Shown: positions 52,733 to 62,934 of the stretch, piece by piece | Layout: every line of letters starts with the position of its first letter | Numbering within the stretch: the stretch's first letter is position 1 | NCBI GenBank assembly: GCA_021787565.1 | Contig: JAJYLT010000005.1 | Location: 55,020-119,019 of the forward strand | Origin: Acidobacteriota bacterium | GTDB lineage: Bacteria; Acidobacteriota; UBA4820; DSQY01 | Direction: 5' to 3' | Length of the DNA: 64,000 bases | The notes under the pieces: model-generated | What the model was told of the DNA's origin: nothing | Databases searched by the model: none | Seen by the model: only the letters and a program-made list of their open reading frames with translations | Translations under genes and position numbers: made by a program

Positions 52733-54583
52733 TCATTTTCGCTGAAACACAACCAACGGCGCGTATCCATGAATTTGGTCATAATGTGCCACTAGATCAC
52801 GAAGCATTCCTCTCGGCAAAAACGTGTAATCGGCGTGCCACATCTCCCCATTCTTCGTCTCCTGAGAATACCTCTTCAGGATTACCGCATAGAACTTGTC
52901 TTGTATCCAATTGTTAAGCCACTTGTCTTCATCTCTTGCGTCGAAGGCCACCCCCGGTTGCCACCACGGCGGAATATTTTGCGGAGATCTGATGCGGTAA
53001 GCAGCATAACCCCAGACCATCCTTGGGCCAAGGTACGGGATGTCGTGCGGATGGTCTTTAACCCACCGACCCAGTGCGTCGTTATATTCCATCAGCTCGG
53101 CACTCGCTCTCATACCTTTAAAGAAACCCGCGCTGACCCGCTCCGTAGGGATGCGATACTCAAAGAAATTTCCTATCGCACGAACCCTTTCTCTCAAAGC
53201 CCCACTGATAACGCAGAACACCAGTACGAGTACGGCAAGTCCCACAATCCAGGACCCCAGGAGTCGTCCGGTGTTTCTTCCATGGTAAGTAAGCCCATGC
53301 GTTCCTTTCGCTCCTTCAATCGGTTCAACTGACACTAAGCCCAACGCCGCCTCTTCTCCATCGCCTGGGTTGGCCGCCATAGTGGTCCGTGCTTGGCGCA
53401 TTGCTATCCACACTCCTGCGGCCATGAGTAAAGGGAGATCTACGACCTTCAACTCGCCATTCGCAATCAGGCCGAACATGCTCCCTACTGCAGCACTGTA
53501 TGTCACCATTAGATCCGCTTGCTTACCAACACAGTTGAATGTTCGAATGAACAAGAAAGGCACCGATGCCGCCACAATCAGAAATAAGGAAAACACCTTT
53601 TCATCAATCGTCGTGTCTTGAAGAAATTGATGAAAAGTGAAGGCTCTTCCTGAAACGGACAGATACGAGCCCATCAACTGCGGGACGGAGACTCCCCAAA
53701 GCCCCAAGCCTCCTGCAAATATCACAAAAGCGATCATGGAGAAAGCTATGACCCGCCAGCGATGAGGGTGGGAGGTAATCAGCGCCAAGGTGGTTCCAGC
53801 AATGAGGGGTCCAGCGACATTGGGTTTCATAGAGGCAATCAGCACCAGCGAAATCACATAGGAGAGCGCTTCTGGTTGGCCCATGGGACGCAACCAAAAG
53901 CAAAGAGCAGACAAAAAGAATAGGACAGCCGCCATAGAGGTTGCTGTGTTGTACCACCAATAAGCTACGACGATATTGATGGCCGCTTGCCAGCTAGCGC
54001 TAAATAGTAGGGCGAAGTCGCGTCGCAATCCTAACCGTACCAGAAGCAAATATGTCCATATAAATGTGAGGACTGAGAACAATACATCCCAGCCGACTAT
54101 GGCGCTCCAATTGACCCCAAAGAGCCGAAAAGCCCAGAATGCCCCCAGCACGAAACCAACGGGAAAGAGGCAGGAATAATCAACATAGGGCTTCTGCCCC
54201 TGTATCATCCTCCAAGCCACCTCAATCATAATGCCATGATCCATTCCTCCAAATTGCACTCGTCCAAATTGCCATATTGCTAGGGCAATCAAAATGCTCG
54301 CGAGGCCAATGACCCCTCCATCATAGAGGGCTGAGTTCCAATTAACTCTTGAAAAACCTAGCTCGTAAGCGACTCGAAAGACACCTACACCTACCATGAG
54401 GGCTACGAGAAAGCCGGCGACGAAAGCAAATCTGAAGTTGATCTGGCTGAAGCCGCCCATGGACCACGCAATACTTCCGCAAACAATAGCCATCAGTACT
54501 ACACATAAAGAAAGAGAGACAAGCCAGTAGGTGTGAAACGATTCCTTAACCCCGCTTAAGAGGCCCGACAAAATAACGCCCAT
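52733..54583 (-). CDS. GT-C-like multi-pass membrane protein
   Basis: 616 aa with about 12 transmembrane helices. The loop MDHGIMIEVAWRMIQGQKPYVDYSCLFPVG corresponds to the DEGM..ALRI..GQVPYRDF loop in the other three proteins of this region. The C-terminal portion contains a periplasmic domain (PHDIPYLGPRMVWGYAAYRI). Probably a lipid-linked sugar transferase or polysaccharide-modifying protein. Base composition is the lowest in the window. Confidence 0.72.
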   Translation of the reverse strand: MGVILSGLLSGVKESFHTYWLVSLSLCVVLMAIVCGSIAWSMGGFSQINFRFAFVAGFLVALMVGVGVFRVAYELGFSRVNWNSALYDGGVIGLASILIALAIWQFGRVQFGGMDHGIMIEVAWRMIQGQKPYVDYSCLFPVGFVLGAFWAFRLFGVNWSAIVGWDVLFSVLTFIWTYLLLVRLGLRRDFALLFSASWQAAINIVVAYWWYNTATSMAAVLFFLSALCFWLRPMGQPEALSYVISLVLIASMKPNVAGPLIAGTTLALITSHPHRWRVIAFSMIAFVIFAGGLGLWGVSVPQLMGSYLSVSGRAFTFHQFLQDTTIDEKVFSLFLIVAASVPFLFIRTFNCVGKQADLMVTYSAAVGSMFGLIANGELKVVDLPLLMAAGVWIAMRQARTTMAANPGDGEEAALGLVSVEPIEGAKGTHGLTYHGRNTGRLLGSWIVGLAVLVLVFCVISGALRERVRAIGNFFEYRIPTERVSAGFFKGMRASAELMEYNDALGRWVKDHPHDIPYLGPRMVWGYAAYRIRSPQNIPPWWQPGVAFDARDEDKWLNNWIQDKFYAVILKRYSQETKNGEMWHADYTFLPRGMLRDLVAHYDQIHGYAPLVVFQRK

Positions 54584-54848
54584 TCTAGGCTCTCACGTTA
54601 GAATCAGCTTCTGTGTCGCCACCCATTAACATCTGCGCACCATATGGCCGAGGAAACCCAACGGCAGTTATGCGTGGCCTGGTATCTTGGTGGAAGCCAT
54701 TTTGTAGTAGTCGTCAAAAGTTGGCATTTCGACCTTTTGCTCCTCGAGAAAGAGATGCAAGAAGACACCACCGCAATAATTGTCAGCGCGGTATCTCGGT
54801 TCCTTGCTACGGTCTTGTGGCCCATTGAAGAGATTCAGCACATTCAAG
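54584..54848. other. gap with a possible short gene
   Basis: 265 bases between the neuB-like and the membrane gene. Only the weak frame at 54668-54865 is seen. No repeat of the intergenic families is present. Confidence 0.35.
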
Positions 54849-54865
54849 TTAGAGCCCGCGATCAT
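54668..54865 (-). CDS. possible short or truncated gene, unknown
   Basis: 65-aa frame starting within the last 17 bases of the neuB-like gene. The sequence [39 protein letters not shown] looks more like real protein than the surrounding frames, but nothing is recognised and no ribosome site is clear. It may be a remnant of a larger gene. Confidence 0.25.
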   Translation of the reverse strand: MIAGSNLNVLNLFNGPQDRSKEPRYRADNYCGGVFLHLFLEEQKVEMPTFDDYYKMASTKIPGHA

Positions 54866-55940
54866 AGATCTGCTTCCTCATGCGCTCATTATAGGTGTAA
54901 GGCGTATCCACCATGTCGATCATCAGCGGTGCGTCCTTTCCGCACGGGAGAATCATCTTGTGGCCGAATCGCCCGAGCATCAGTTCTCGACAGGAGATCT
55001 GCCCCTTCTGGAGGGGGATTGCGAGATAGATGTCCTCTTCGGTGAGGATCTGGCCTGCTGGAAGATCCCTCCGCGCGTAGACTCCCCGGACGTACGAGTC
55101 CAGGTAGTCACGCTCGCGGGCCAGCGGCATCCTGCGATCCTCGATGGCCGTGCCGCACATCTCTTTTGCCCGGTGGTAGGCCTTGAACCAGGTGTCGACC
55201 TGCTCCGGCAGTGACGAGTAGGCGGCTACCGGGGCACCGTCCATCTCGATGTCAATGTGCCGCTCGAAGAGGCGCACCCCCTTGGCGTAGGCCATCATGA
55301 TTGAGGCAGTCCAGTCATTGTGCTCGTGGCTGGATAGCCCGATGGGATGGCGGGGGTAGCGCCGTTGGAGAAAGTCGATCTGGTTGAGCTCCAGTTCGTG
55401 ATCTTCGGTGGGATAAGCGGCCACGCAGTGGTTGAGGGCCACCGGGATGTTGCGGTTTTCGAAGAAGGTCACCATGTCGTCCGTGTCCTTCAGGGATAAG
55501 CCACCCAGGGAGACGATCACGGGTTTCTTGGTTTTTGCAATCTTTTCCAGAAGCAACCAGTCGTTGCTGTCCGCGCTGGCCACCTTAATGATGGGCATCT
55601 CGAACTCGACGCACCAGTCGACGGATCGCTCGTCGAAGGGGGTGGCCATGGGGATGCAGTTGCTCTTGCGGATTGTCTCCACCATGAGGGCGTAGTCCTC
55701 TCGGCTCAGCCGCGTCTCGGTGATCCGCCGAATATAACGGATGTCCATTCGGTCCTTGAAGTCCTTGTGGACGAATCCATCCAGGTCCCGGAACTGCAGT
55801 TTGATGGCGGCCCGGACGTTATTGAAACGCACCACTCGTGAATGCTCGCGGATGATCTCCAGCCCCCGTTCGAGGCTGCCCAGGTGGTTGTTGGTCATCT
55901 CTAGGACGAACAGGTCTTCAAAAATGTCGCGACTAATCAT
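54849..55940 (-). CDS. NeuB-family sialic/pseudaminic-acid-type synthase
   Basis: 363 aa. TIM-barrel domain (about 1-260) with the PEP-dependent synthase pattern: [68 protein letters not shown] and [17 protein letters not shown], followed by [10 protein letters not shown] with the family HEH. The C-terminal segment (about 285-363; [23 protein letters not shown]) is a SAF domain. Members condense phosphoenolpyruvate with a sugar to give a nonulosonic acid. The usual partners NeuA and NeuC are absent here, so the substrate is not a standard one. It overlaps the dehydroquinate-synthase-like gene. Confidence 0.86.
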   Translation of the reverse strand: MISRDIFEDLFVLEMTNNHLGSLERGLEIIREHSRVVRFNNVRAAIKLQFRDLDGFVHKDFKDRMDIRYIRRITETRLSREDYALMVETIRKSNCIPMATPFDERSVDWCVEFEMPIIKVASADSNDWLLLEKIAKTKKPVIVSLGGLSLKDTDDMVTFFENRNIPVALNHCVAAYPTEDHELELNQIDFLQRRYPRHPIGLSSHEHNDWTASIMMAYAKGVRLFERHIDIEMDGAPVAAYSSLPEQVDTWFKAYHRAKEMCGTAIEDRRMPLARERDYLDSYVRGVYARRDLPAGQILTEEDIYLAIPLQKGQISCRELMLGRFGHKMILPCGKDAPLMIDMVDTPYTYNERMRKQIYDRGL

Positions 55941-57016
55941 CGTGGACCTCCCTCAGGGCGCACAGCGAACTCCACGTAGCTAAGGATCTCATCCTCCAGC
56001 CGCTGGTCCAAGTCCGTGGGAACGATGCGCAGGTCCCCGGGCTTCCACATGAGGATGAGCTGAACCTTTCCATCGCGAACCTTCTTGTCTCGCTTCAGTC
56101 TTGCGAAGATGTCCGCGGGATCGGGCCGAACCGCGACCCTGGTGAGGAAGTCTTTCGCCAGGAAGCGGTGCACCTTCTCGAAGCACTCCTTCTCCAGCCC
56201 CCCTCTGTTTGACGAAATGTAGTTGGCCAGGTCCACGCCCCACGCTACAGCTATGCCGTGCGGCACCGCGTAATCTGTGGCCCCTTCCAAGGCGTGGCCG
56301 AAGGTGTGTCCGAAATTGAGAATCTTTCGCAGGCCCAGCTCGTATTCGTCCTGCTCAATGATTCCCCGCTTAACCTTCAGGCAGCGCAGGAGGAGGTCTC
56401 CCGCATGGGTTCCCCGGAAGCCTTGCTTCGAAACGACCCGCACGAGGCTCTCGAATGCCTCCTCGCCCTTGGTGAGCATGAGCTTGAGAATCTCACCGTA
56501 GCCCGACAAAATGTCCAGGTCCGACAACGTGGGGAGGAAATCGGTCGTCAGCACCACGCGGGACGGTGCGTGGAAGGCTCCCACCTGGTTCTTGAAGCCG
56601 CGAAAGTTGATGGCGCACTTGGCGCCGATGCAGCTGTCGGTCATCGCGAGAAGCGTGGATGGCAGGAAGACCCAAGGTATGCCACGGTAATAAACGTGGG
56701 CTGCGAAGGAGGCGATGTCCTGAATGATTCCGCCGCCGATGGCAATCAAGGTCGTTCGCTTGGTGCTGTTCGTATCCTGGAGAAAGGCGAGGACCCGCTG
56801 GACCCCCTCGAAGCTTTTCTCGCTCTCCAGCGCCGGGAGAGAGATGTGGGGATGAATTGCGAAGAGCGGGGCCAGCGCGATTCCGTAGAGTTCCGCCACC
56901 CGCTCATCCACAACGATCACCGAAGGTGCTCCGAGCAGCGATCCTACGGCGTCCTCTAGGGGATCGCCCAGGTCCACCGAGTAGGCTCCCTGGCCCGACT
57001 GCACTTCCAAACGCAT
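55937..57016 (-). CDS. 3-dehydroquinate-synthase-like enzyme
   Basis: 359 aa. The DHQ-synthase motifs are present: [44 protein letters not shown] with the lysine, [19 protein letters not shown] with the metal-binding Glu, [12 protein letters not shown] and PHGIAVAWG with the two metal-ligand His. So the active site looks functional. The location between a NeuB-like and an SDR gene argues against simple shikimate synthesis; a sugar-phosphate cyclase-type role is possible. Start ATG 57016, preceded by GTAGGAGACGCC; the stop region overlaps the neuB start. Confidence 0.83.
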   Translation of the reverse strand: MRLEVQSGQGAYSVDLGDPLEDAVGSLLGAPSVIVVDERVAELYGIALAPLFAIHPHISLPALESEKSFEGVQRVLAFLQDTNSTKRTTLIAIGGGIIQDIASFAAHVYYRGIPWVFLPSTLLAMTDSCIGAKCAINFRGFKNQVGAFHAPSRVVLTTDFLPTLSDLDILSGYGEILKLMLTKGEEAFESLVRVVSKQGFRGTHAGDLLLRCLKVKRGIIEQDEYELGLRKILNFGHTFGHALEGATDYAVPHGIAVAWGVDLANYISSNRGGLEKECFEKVHRFLAKDFLTRVAVRPDPADIFARLKRDKKVRDGKVQLILMWKPGDLRIVPTDLDQRLEDEILSYVEFAVRPEGGPR

Positions 57017-57024
57017 GGCGTCTC

Positions 57025-57693
57025 CTACTGGATGACGAAGCCCCCGTCTACGGTGAAAGTCTGGCCGGTGGCGTAGGTGTTCATCTCCGACCCGAGGAAG
57101 AAGACCATCTCGGCAATCTCCTCCGGGGCGGCTATACGGCCCAGCGGGACCTGACCGCAGAGGGCTTCGATCTGTTCGGGGCTGTTGTTCTGCCGGGTCA
57201 GCTCCGTGTCCACGAAACCCGGGCACACGGCGTTCACGAGCACCTTCCCGTGGGCGAGTTCCAAAGCGGCGGCCATCGTCAGCCCGTTAAGGCCTGCCTT
57301 GGAGGCCGTATAGCCCGCTCGGCCCGTACGGGCGACCAAGCTGTAACAGGAGCTGATGTTGACGATGCGGCCCCACCCCCGATTGGCCATCCGAGGCCCC
57401 AGGCGCTGGATGAGGAGAAACGCGGCCGTGAGGTTGATGGCCTGCATTCGCTGCCACTCTTCAAGGGTCAGGTCCTGGAGGGTCCGAACGTGGTTCTCCG
57501 CGGCGTTGTTCACCAACGCGTCGACCGGCAGGTCGCCCAGCCGATCGAGGTAGCCGCGGATGGACGGGGGTGACGCCAGGTCCACCTCTGCCCGCGCTGG
57601 CGCGAGCACCTCGTAGCCCGCTTGTTCATAACGCTGCAGGATTGCGAGGCCGATCCCTCTGGAAGCACCGGTCACCAGCACCCGTCTGGCCAT
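57025..57693 (-). CDS. short-chain dehydrogenase/reductase
   Basis: 222 aa. NAD(P) site VTGASRGIGLAI at the N-terminus, NNAAEN motif, catalytic Ser in NISSCYSL, YxxxK in AGYTASKAGLNGL, and PGFVDTEL. Probably reduces a ketosugar or 2-keto intermediate made by the neighbouring enzymes. It lies 8 bases after the dehydroquinate-synthase-like start and 5 bases from the ThDP enzyme. Confidence 0.9.
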   Translation of the reverse strand: MARRVLVTGASRGIGLAILQRYEQAGYEVLAPARAEVDLASPPSIRGYLDRLGDLPVDALVNNAAENHVRTLQDLTLEEWQRMQAINLTAAFLLIQRLGPRMANRGWGRIVNISSCYSLVARTGRAGYTASKAGLNGLTMAAALELAHGKVLVNAVCPGFVDTELTRQNNSPEQIEALCGQVPLGRIAAPEEIAEMVFFLGSEMNTYATGQTFTVDGGFVIQ

Positions 57694-57698
57694 GGCGC

Positions 57699-59510
57699 CT
57701 ACTCCTCCACCAATGGTATGAGCATATTCTCACGGAGCTCCTCGCGGCTGAGGAAGGGCGAGGGGTCCTCCAGCGGCGACGACACCAGCCGGCCGTCGTT
57801 CATCTGCCGAGACGTCAGCTTGGGTTCAAACTCCTGGTCAGGGTCCAGCAGCACCTCGCAGACGAAAGGGCCCTGCTCGTCCAGTGCTCTCTGCAGACCC
57901 GCCTCAAATCTCTCGCCCCCGAGGGTGTCCGCCGGCAGGCCATAGGCCCGGGCCACCTGGACGAAGTCGGGAAAGCCCACCCCGCTCGAAGGGCTCTCCC
58001 CTATCAGCGCCCCAAAGAACCCCCGCTGCGTAATCCGCATGGAGAGGTAGCCGCCGTTGTTCAAGACGAAAAGCTTGACGGGAAGCCCAAGGCTGGACAG
58101 CGTCTGCAACTCCTGAATGTTCATCTGGAGGCTCCCGTCCCCGGCGAGGCAGACCACGCGCTTGCCGCCGCTGGCCACGGCGGCACCGAGGGCGGCCGGC
58201 AGGTCGTACCCCATGGAGGCGCTGCCGGAGTTGCAGAAGATCCGCTGCCCCCGCTGTACGCGAGCCGCCTGGAAGGTGACCACGCAGGCCGACCCGTTGC
58301 CACAGACTACCACGTCGTCGGGGCCGAGGAGGCTGAAGAGGGTCTCGACAAAGTGGTAGGGGTTGATGCGGTCCCCTTTGAGCATTCGGTGGCGGGGCAA
58401 GACGACCGGATACCGTCTCGTCCGCTCTTTGCACCACGCGAGCCATCGGGAATGTTGCTCTGGTGGATTCCATCCTTTCGAGAGTTGCCGTTCCATCTCT
58501 TCCAGAAAGACTTTCAGGTTGGCATGCACGGGCAGGTCGGGCCTTACCGTGGGCTTTCTCAGCTCGGCTTCGTCCGCGTCAACCTGGATCTTGAACGCGG
58601 CCCGGGCAAAGGAGGACCAATTGTAACTGACCTGTCGGATGTTGAGTCGGCTTCCGAGCACTACCACCACGTCGGCGTTCTGGACGGTAAAATTGCCGGC
58701 CCGGTCCCCCACCGTCCCTGGGCGGCCACAGAAAAGGGGGGCATCCGAATCCAGGACATCAATGGCCGTCCACGTCGTTGCGACCGGGACTTGAAGACAC
58801 CTAGCCACGCGTTCGAACACATCGAGGGCACCCGCGAGACGAATGCCGGTACCGACCATCAGGACGGGACGCCGGGCCTCCCTGATACGCTCGATCACCT
58901 GCGAACAGAGAGCTGCAAGGCCCCCCCCTTCGCCCGGCATCGCGAGCGGTGCCGGGGCGAAGCCCTTGAGAGTCGCCGCATCGACCTGCGCCGACTGGAT
59001 ATCGACGGGAATATCGATCCAGCAAGGGCCCTGGCGGCCGGTCTGGCACAGGTGCCAGGCCTTTTCCATCTGATAGCGGATCTCCTCGGGCGTGCGCACC
59101 AGGGCCGCATACTTGGTGATGCCCTTCACCATGGAGAGGATGTCCGCCTCCTGGTCGCCGAGCTGGCGCAGGCCCGGCACATCGTGGAAGGCCATGCAGG
59201 TTTCTCGCTTCACCTGCCCGGAGATGACGAGCATGGGGATGGAGTCGGTCCACGCCCCGAAGACGCCGTTGAGGGCATTGATGCCGCCCGGCCCCGTGGT
59301 GACGCTCACGACGCCGGGAGTGCCCGTGATCCTGGCATAGCCCTCCGCCGCCATGGCGCAGGCCTGTTCGTGGTGCTGGCAGATGGGGGTGATACGCGTC
59401 TCCTTGCGCAACGAATCGTTGAGGTGCATGGCACCCCCGCCCGTCACCAGGAAGACGTGGCGAACACCGCGATCGGCGAGGAAGGTGAAGACGTAGTCGG
59501 AGAGCTTCAT
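57699..59510 (-). CDS. ThDP-dependent acetolactate-synthase-like enzyme (YerE-type candidate)
   Basis: 603 aa with the three ALS domains: N-terminal PYR (HHEQACAMAAEGYARITGTPGVVSVTTGPGG, with the catalytic Glu), the central FAD-type domain, and PP domain GDGSLQMNIQELQTLSSLGLPVKLFVLNNGGY. Beside a CDP-3,6-dideoxysugar pathway, a homologue could act like YerE of Yersinia, which joins a two-carbon unit from pyruvate to CDP-4-keto-3,6-dideoxyglucose. Direct evidence for substrate is absent; plain acetolactate synthase is the alternative. Start ATG 59510 (MKLSDYVFTFLAD). Confidence 0.86.
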   Translation of the reverse strand: MKLSDYVFTFLADRGVRHVFLVTGGGAMHLNDSLRKETRITPICQHHEQACAMAAEGYARITGTPGVVSVTTGPGGINALNGVFGAWTDSIPMLVISGQVKRETCMAFHDVPGLRQLGDQEADILSMVKGITKYAALVRTPEEIRYQMEKAWHLCQTGRQGPCWIDIPVDIQSAQVDAATLKGFAPAPLAMPGEGGGLAALCSQVIERIREARRPVLMVGTGIRLAGALDVFERVARCLQVPVATTWTAIDVLDSDAPLFCGRPGTVGDRAGNFTVQNADVVVVLGSRLNIRQVSYNWSSFARAAFKIQVDADEAELRKPTVRPDLPVHANLKVFLEEMERQLSKGWNPPEQHSRWLAWCKERTRRYPVVLPRHRMLKGDRINPYHFVETLFSLLGPDDVVVCGNGSACVVTFQAARVQRGQRIFCNSGSASMGYDLPAALGAAVASGGKRVVCLAGDGSLQMNIQELQTLSSLGLPVKLFVLNNGGYLSMRITQRGFFGALIGESPSSGVGFPDFVQVARAYGLPADTLGGERFEAGLQRALDEQGPFVCEVLLDPDQEFEPKLTSRQMNDGRLVSSPLEDPSPFLSREELRENMLIPLVEE

Positions 59511-59751
59511 GGGAGCCTCTGAAGAACCAGCGAGGCGCGAGATGCGAGACGCGGCGCGGGAGGCGCAGAGCCTTCTTGTAGGAGGCCTCTCCAGAGGCCG
59601 ATCGGCCGTTCCAGCACCAAATGTCGCGCTCTGGAGAGCGCTCCTACATGGAAGGGTGGGGTGGGAGCGAAACGCGGGACGCGAACAAGGGAGGGGCTTT
59701 CCGCTTTCCGCTTTCCGCTTTCCGCTTTCCGTATTACGCTGTTTGTTCATA
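59511..59751. repeat. gap with inverted REP pair and CTTTCCG tandem repeat
   Basis: Contains a REP pair (59578-59647) and CTTTCCG repeated about four times (59700-59730), followed by an AT-richer segment. It separates the two sugar operons. Confidence 0.6.
59578..59647. repeat. BIME-like inverted REP pair
   Basis: GTAGGAGGCCTCTCCAGAGGCCGAT ... GTCGCGCTCTGGAGAGCGCTCCTAC. The two arms use the same GGCCTCT and GCGCTCT stems as the pair at 33054-33124. Confidence 0.75.
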
Positions 59752-60630
59752 CTATTTGTCCACCAGAAGGAGCTCCCACCGGAGAAGATGGCGGTGCTCC
59801 GCGTACCAATCGTAAAGGGAGCGGACGGCGTACTCCAAAGGCGTGAAGGGGAAGCCCGGCACCTCCGCCTTGAGCCGGTGATTGTCGCCGCTGTACTCCA
59901 CGCCTAGGCCGGGTTGAGCGATGCGGATGGGGAGGTCTTTCCCGGAGATCCGCACGATCATTTCGGCCAGCGTCTTCAGCTCCAGCGCGTGATCGGGCGT
60001 GATGTTGTAGGCCTTGTGCAGCGGGTTATTCAAGAGGAAGTGGCGCACTACCTTCACCAGGTCGTCCACGAAGCTGTAGTCGAAGCGCCGGTTCTGCCGG
60101 AGCGTGACGGGCAGGTCGAAGAGGGTCTTGCAGATGGCGTTGGAGATGAAGCGGATCTCCCAGTCCTCGTACTTGCCGAAGACGCCGAAGGGACGAAGCT
60201 CCACCACGTTGTCGAGCCGCTCGGCGTATCGCGCGCAAAGGTACTTGGAATAGCCGCTCTCGTCCACGGGTACGTGGGTATCGAAATAATTCTCCGCCAT
60301 CTTGGGCCGGTAGTGGCGCTGATCGTACACCAAGCCCGAAGTGAGCAGAATCAGCCGTCCGAACAGATCTTTCCGGCCGGTGAGATTGAAGAACATGCGG
60401 GTGTTCGCGTCCAAGAGCCCCGTGGGGTCTTTCGCGTTTCGGTGGCCGGGCTTCGTCGCGCAGTGGACGACAGCATCCACCGGATTTAAGCCCAGAAAAG
60501 ACGCCACGGCCTCCTCGTCGAGAAGATCCAGCTCGGCATGGCTGGGTGCAAGGACATCGAATTCCTGTCCGAGCTGTTCCACCAAGTTGCGGCCGATAAA
60601 TCCGCTGCCACCCGTGACCCAGACTCTCAC
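59752..60630 (-). CDS. NAD-dependent epimerase/reductase (nucleotide-sugar, abequose-synthase-like)
   Basis: 292 aa extended [22 protein letters not shown] site, catalytic Tyr-Lys in [13 protein letters not shown], and [23 protein letters not shown], which resembles CDP-abequose synthase RfbJ. In the CDP-3,6-dideoxyhexose route this enzyme would reduce the 4-keto group, as do RfbJ, RfbS and YerF. It overlaps rfbH by 4 bases. Exact product cannot be stated. Confidence 0.8.
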   Translation of the reverse strand: MRVWVTGGSGFIGRNLVEQLGQEFDVLAPSHAELDLLDEEAVASFLGLNPVDAVVHCATKPGHRNAKDPTGLLDANTRMFFNLTGRKDLFGRLILLTSGLVYDQRHYRPKMAENYFDTHVPVDESGYSKYLCARYAERLDNVVELRPFGVFGKYEDWEIRFISNAICKTLFDLPVTLRQNRRFDYSFVDDLVKVVRHFLLNNPLHKAYNITPDHALELKTLAEMIVRISGKDLPIRIAQPGLGVEYSGDNHRLKAEVPGFPFTPLEYAVRSLYDWYAEHRHLLRWELLLVDK

Positions 60631-61964
60631 CCGATCGGCCTCCCTTCACGGGGCCCTCGGGCAAACTCCCGAAGACTCTCCGCCATAAAATCCAGCATGG
60701 CCGCCGTGAGCCCCGGGTAGACGCCGAGCCAGAAGACCTGGTTCATGACGAAGTCGGAGTTCTTGAGGTCACCGACGGCGCGCTGGGGGACGCCCAGGTA
60801 GGCGGGCTGGCGGGTGAGGTTGCCGCCAAAGAGGAGGCGGGTGGCGATCTTGCGCTTGTTCAGAAAGTCCAGCACCGCGGCCCGGTCGAAGGGGGCGTCG
60901 GGACGGACGGCGAGGGGGAAGCCGAACCAGCTCGGGTCGCTGCCCTCCGTCGCTTCGGGCAGGACGAAGAGGTGGCCGAGGTCTTGAATGCCCTCGTAAA
61001 GCCTCTTGAAATGCCGTTTGCGGGCCTCGATGAAGCCGGGCAGCTTGTCGAGCTGGGCCAGGCCGATGGCGGCCTGCAAGTCCGTGGCCTTGAGGTTGTA
61101 GCCCACATGCGAGTAAACGTACTTGTGGTCGTACCCTTGGGGCAGCTCGCCGAGCTGCCAGCCGAAGCGCTTGCCGCAGGTGTTCTCCTTGCCGGGCAGG
61201 CACCAGCAGTCCCGCCCCCAGTCGCGGAAGGACTCGACCAGCTTCTTGAGCAGCGGGTCGTCCGTGAGGATGCACCCGCCCTCTCCCATGGTCATGTGGT
61301 GGGCGGGGTAGAAGCTCACGGTCGCCAGGTCGCCGAAGGTGCCGACGTTCTTGCCGCGGTAGGTAGAGCCGACGGCGTCGCAGCAGTCCTCGATGAGCCA
61401 GAGGCCGCGGGCCTTCGCGAAGGCCGTCACGGCGTCGAGGTCGAAGGGGTTGCCCAGGGTGTGGGCCAGCATGAGGGCTTTGGTTTTCGGCGAGAGGGCC
61501 GCTTCGAGCTGACTCGCGTCCACGTTGTAAGTGGGGAGCGTCACGTCCACGAAAACCGGTACAAGGCCGTTTTGGAGGATCGGGTTCACGGTGGTGGGGA
61601 AGCCCGCCGCCACGGTGATCACCTCGTCGCCGGGTCTCAGCCTGCGCTCGCCGAGTTTGGGCGAGGTGAGGGCCGACAGGGCGAGCAGGTTCGCGGAGGA
61701 GCCCGAGTTCACGAGCAGCGCGTGGCGCCGGCTCATAAACACCGCGAAGCGGCTCTCGAACCGCGTGGCGTACGGTCCGGCCGTAAGCCAGAAGTCGAGC
61801 GCCGACTCCACCAGGAGGACCAGCTCCTCCGCGTTGAAGACCCGTCCGGCATAGGGCACCGGTGACGTTCCCGGAACGAATTCCTTCGGAGGAAAGGCCG
61901 CGGCATGGTAGCGGCGTACCTGTTCCAGAATGGCCGCGCGGAGGTCCTCAGCTTCCCTGTTCAT
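60627..61964 (-). CDS. rfbH: RfbH/E1-type CDP-4-keto-6-deoxy-D-glucose 3-dehydrase
   Basis: 445 aa PMP/[2Fe-2S] enzyme of the DegT/DnrJ family. The PLP-lysine is replaced by His in [14 protein letters not shown], and the iron-sulfur Cys pattern C-x57-C-x-C-x7-C fits (second Cys of EDCCDAVGS, then DCWC and TCGKRF). Both are hallmarks of E1 and rule out an ordinary aminotransferase. It removes the C3 hydroxyl of CDP-4-keto-6-deoxyglucose. The E3 reductase (ascD/rfbI) is not in this window. ATG 61964 has GGAGG 10 bases upstream and overlaps the rfbG stop. Confidence 0.93.
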   Translation of the reverse strand: MNREAEDLRAAILEQVRRYHAAAFPPKEFVPGTSPVPYAGRVFNAEELVLLVESALDFWLTAGPYATRFESRFAVFMSRRHALLVNSGSSANLLALSALTSPKLGERRLRPGDEVITVAAGFPTTVNPILQNGLVPVFVDVTLPTYNVDASQLEAALSPKTKALMLAHTLGNPFDLDAVTAFAKARGLWLIEDCCDAVGSTYRGKNVGTFGDLATVSFYPAHHMTMGEGGCILTDDPLLKKLVESFRDWGRDCWCLPGKENTCGKRFGWQLGELPQGYDHKYVYSHVGYNLKATDLQAAIGLAQLDKLPGFIEARKRHFKRLYEGIQDLGHLFVLPEATEGSDPSWFGFPLAVRPDAPFDRAAVLDFLNKRKIATRLLFGGNLTRQPAYLGVPQRAVGDLKNSDFVMNQVFWLGVYPGLTAAMLDFMAESLREFARGPREGRPIG

Positions 61965-62934
61965 CCGTGAAGAACCTCCGGTACCAAGCGATGGTCTCGC
62001 CCAGTGCGCCATCGAGCGAGAAGAGGGGCGACCAGCCCAGCTCGCGCCTGGCCCTGCCGGCGTCCAGGCACTGGGCGGGGATCTCGTGGGAGGCCTCGTT
62101 GAGGACCACGGGCTCCAGCTCGGAGCCCATGAGCCGGCGGATCTTCCCCACCATGTCCAGGACGGTGAGCCGGTTCTCGTTCGAGAAGTTGAAGGCCCTT
62201 CCCCTCAGCCCGGCATCGGCGTCCAGCCTCTCGGCCAGGAGCATGTAGGCGGCCGCGCCGTCCTCGATGTAGAAGTAGTCGCGGATGAAGGAGCCGTCGG
62301 AGCGGATCACGGGCCTCTCGCCCCGGAGGAGGGAGCGGATGGTGCCCGGCACGATCCGGTTCCAGTTCAGGTCCCCGCCGCCGAAGAAGTTGCCGCATCG
62401 CGTGATGGACACGGGCAGACCGTAGGTTTCGGCGTACATCCGGGCGATGAGGTCGGCGCAGGACTTGGACACGTCGTAGGGATGGCGGCCCTGGAGCGGC
62501 GTCTCCTCATCGTAAGGCGTCCCGCCGTGGTCGCCGTAGGCTTTGTCGGAGGAGGCCGTCACGATCGCCTTCACTGACGGACTGCGGCGGCAGGCCTCCA
62601 GCATGGCCCAGGTGCCCTGGATGTTCGATTCTAGCGTGCTCACGGGATTGCGGTTGGCGATGGTTACGATGGTTTGGGCGGCCAGGTGAAAGGCCGTCGT
62701 CACCTCGTACTCGCCGAGGGTCCTCTCCAGCAGGGCCCGGTCACGCACGTCTCCGCGCACGACGCGGACGCGCTCCAGCAAGCCCGCCCGCACCAGCTCG
62801 CTCTGGGGAACCCAGTCCCGGACGAGGCAGACGAGGGTGGCGCGCTCGCCGAGTAAGCGCCTCACGAGGGCCCCACCCAGGAGCCCCGTGGCACCAGTCA
62901 CGAGCACGGGCCGATCCTGCCAGAAGGCGCTCAT
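61948..62934 (-). CDS. rfbG: CDP-glucose 4,6-dehydratase RfbG-like
   Basis: 328 aa extended SDR. NAD site [51 protein letters not shown] and [12 protein letters not shown] with the YxxxK pair, and [17 protein letters not shown], the signature of the CDP-glucose 4,6-dehydratase group. Converts CDP-glucose to CDP-4-keto-6-deoxyglucose. Slightly shorter than RfbG of Salmonella (about 360). Start ATG 62934 overlaps the rfbF stop by 4 bases. Confidence 0.9.
   Translation of the reverse strand: MSAFWQDRPVLVTGATGLLGGALVRRLLGERATLVCLVRDWVPQSELVRAGLLERVRVVRGDVRDRALLERTLGEYEVTTAFHLAAQTIVTIANRNPVSTLESNIQGTWAMLEACRRSPSVKAIVTASSDKAYGDHGGTPYDEETPLQGRHPYDVSKSCADLIARMYAETYGLPVSITRCGNFFGGGDLNWNRIVPGTIRSLLRGERPVIRSDGSFIRDYFYIEDGAAAYMLLAERLDADAGLRGRAFNFSNENRLTVLDMVGKIRRLMGSELEPVVLNEASHEIPAQCLDAGRARRELGWSPLFSLDGALGETIAWYRRFFTDEQGS

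Noticed and set aside
55937-57226. Longer N-terminus for the dehydroquinate-synthase-like protein
   Set aside because: The extra about 70 residues are a shadow of the SDR gene; ATG 57016 has AGGAG upstream and starts the domain.
60627-61964. Ordinary DegT/DnrJ sugar aminotransferase
   Set aside because: His replaces the PLP-lysine and the C-x57-C-x-C-x7-C motif is present, as in E1 dehydrases.
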